Notes under the pieces: model-generated
What the model saw: only the letters and a program-made list of their open reading frames with translations
What the model was told of the DNA's origin: nothing
Databases searched by the model: none
Source of the DNA: an uncultured Candidatus Saccharibacteria bacterium
GTDB taxonomy: Bacteria; Patescibacteriota; Saccharimonadia; Saccharimonadales; Saccharimonadaceae
Assembly: GCA_937974295.1 (NCBI GenBank)
Contig: CALBWN010000053.1
Span: 1 to 5,337, forward strand
DNA: 5,337 bases
Direction: 5' to 3'
Position numbers and translations under genes: made by a program
In this document: piece by piece, positions 5,235-5,337 of the stretch
How positions within the stretch are numbered: position 1 is the stretch's first letter
Layout of the letters: every line of letters starts with the position of its first letter

Positions 5235-5254
5235 GGCGACAGTGAGCTGCCGCC
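5235..5254. other. GC-rich hairpin downstream of the hypothetical gene, weak terminator candidate
   Basis: GGCG-A-CAG (5235-5242) pairs with CTG-C-CGCC (5247-5254) around TGAG, with one A-C mismatch. It lies about 140 bases after the stop at 5094. No proper T run follows on the plus strand, and the minus-strand exit is only weakly T-rich (TTAAAATAT). It could end the small-gene transcript or be a leader structure; the role is unresolved. Confidence 0.35.
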
Positions 5255-5288
5255 TCTGTATCGTTGTAAATAACGCAGCAATAGGGCC

Positions 5289-5328
<40 letters not shown>

Positions 5329-5337
5329 CTTTCATAT

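Overview
The window most resembles a Patescibacteria (CPR) genome, plausibly Candidatus Saccharibacteria. This is inferred from a DUF3048 protein next to a receiver-only response regulator, compact and overlapping genes, and promoters that place the -10 box almost against the start codon. All evident stop codons fit the standard code. No marker gene is present that would settle the taxonomy.

Layout. Positions 1-46 are the 3' part of a tRNA-Glu(UUC) with encoded CCA, followed by an intrinsic terminator (63-90). Positions 93-288 hold no convincing gene. At 289-316 is a promoter whose predicted transcription start falls on an ATG at 323. That ATG enters a seven-copy AG repeat and hits a stop at 398. 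One AG unit fewer would join it without a break to a putative HExxH zinc metallopeptidase frame, which lacks a good start of its own (first conventional start is TTG 457; end 1260). The gene therefore looks like a phase-variable locus captured in the OFF state, or a frameshifted gene. It is visibly poorer in G+C than its neighbours.

Positions 1257-4337 are a tight minus-strand operon, transcribed in the order DUF3048 membrane-anchored protein, two-transmembrane PAS-type histidine kinase, single-domain response regulator. The first gene has an extended -10 promoter just upstream and almost no leader. The two downstream genes have clear Shine-Dalgarno sequences and overlap or nearly touch their upstream neighbour. 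The last gene overlaps the metallopeptidase gene tail to tail by four bases (CTAG).

Positions 4338-4791 are a divergent intergenic region with four inverted repeats of unknown role and a good sigma70-type promoter (4730-4758). That promoter drives a 100-residue hypothetical protein (4792-5094). The window ends with a perfect TTGACA followed by a (TA)14 tract running into TATAAT, which looks like a length-variable promoter for a gene beyond the edge.

The most interesting signal is the pair of dinucleotide repeats, one at the start of a coding region and one inside a promoter. Both are placed where slippage would switch expression.
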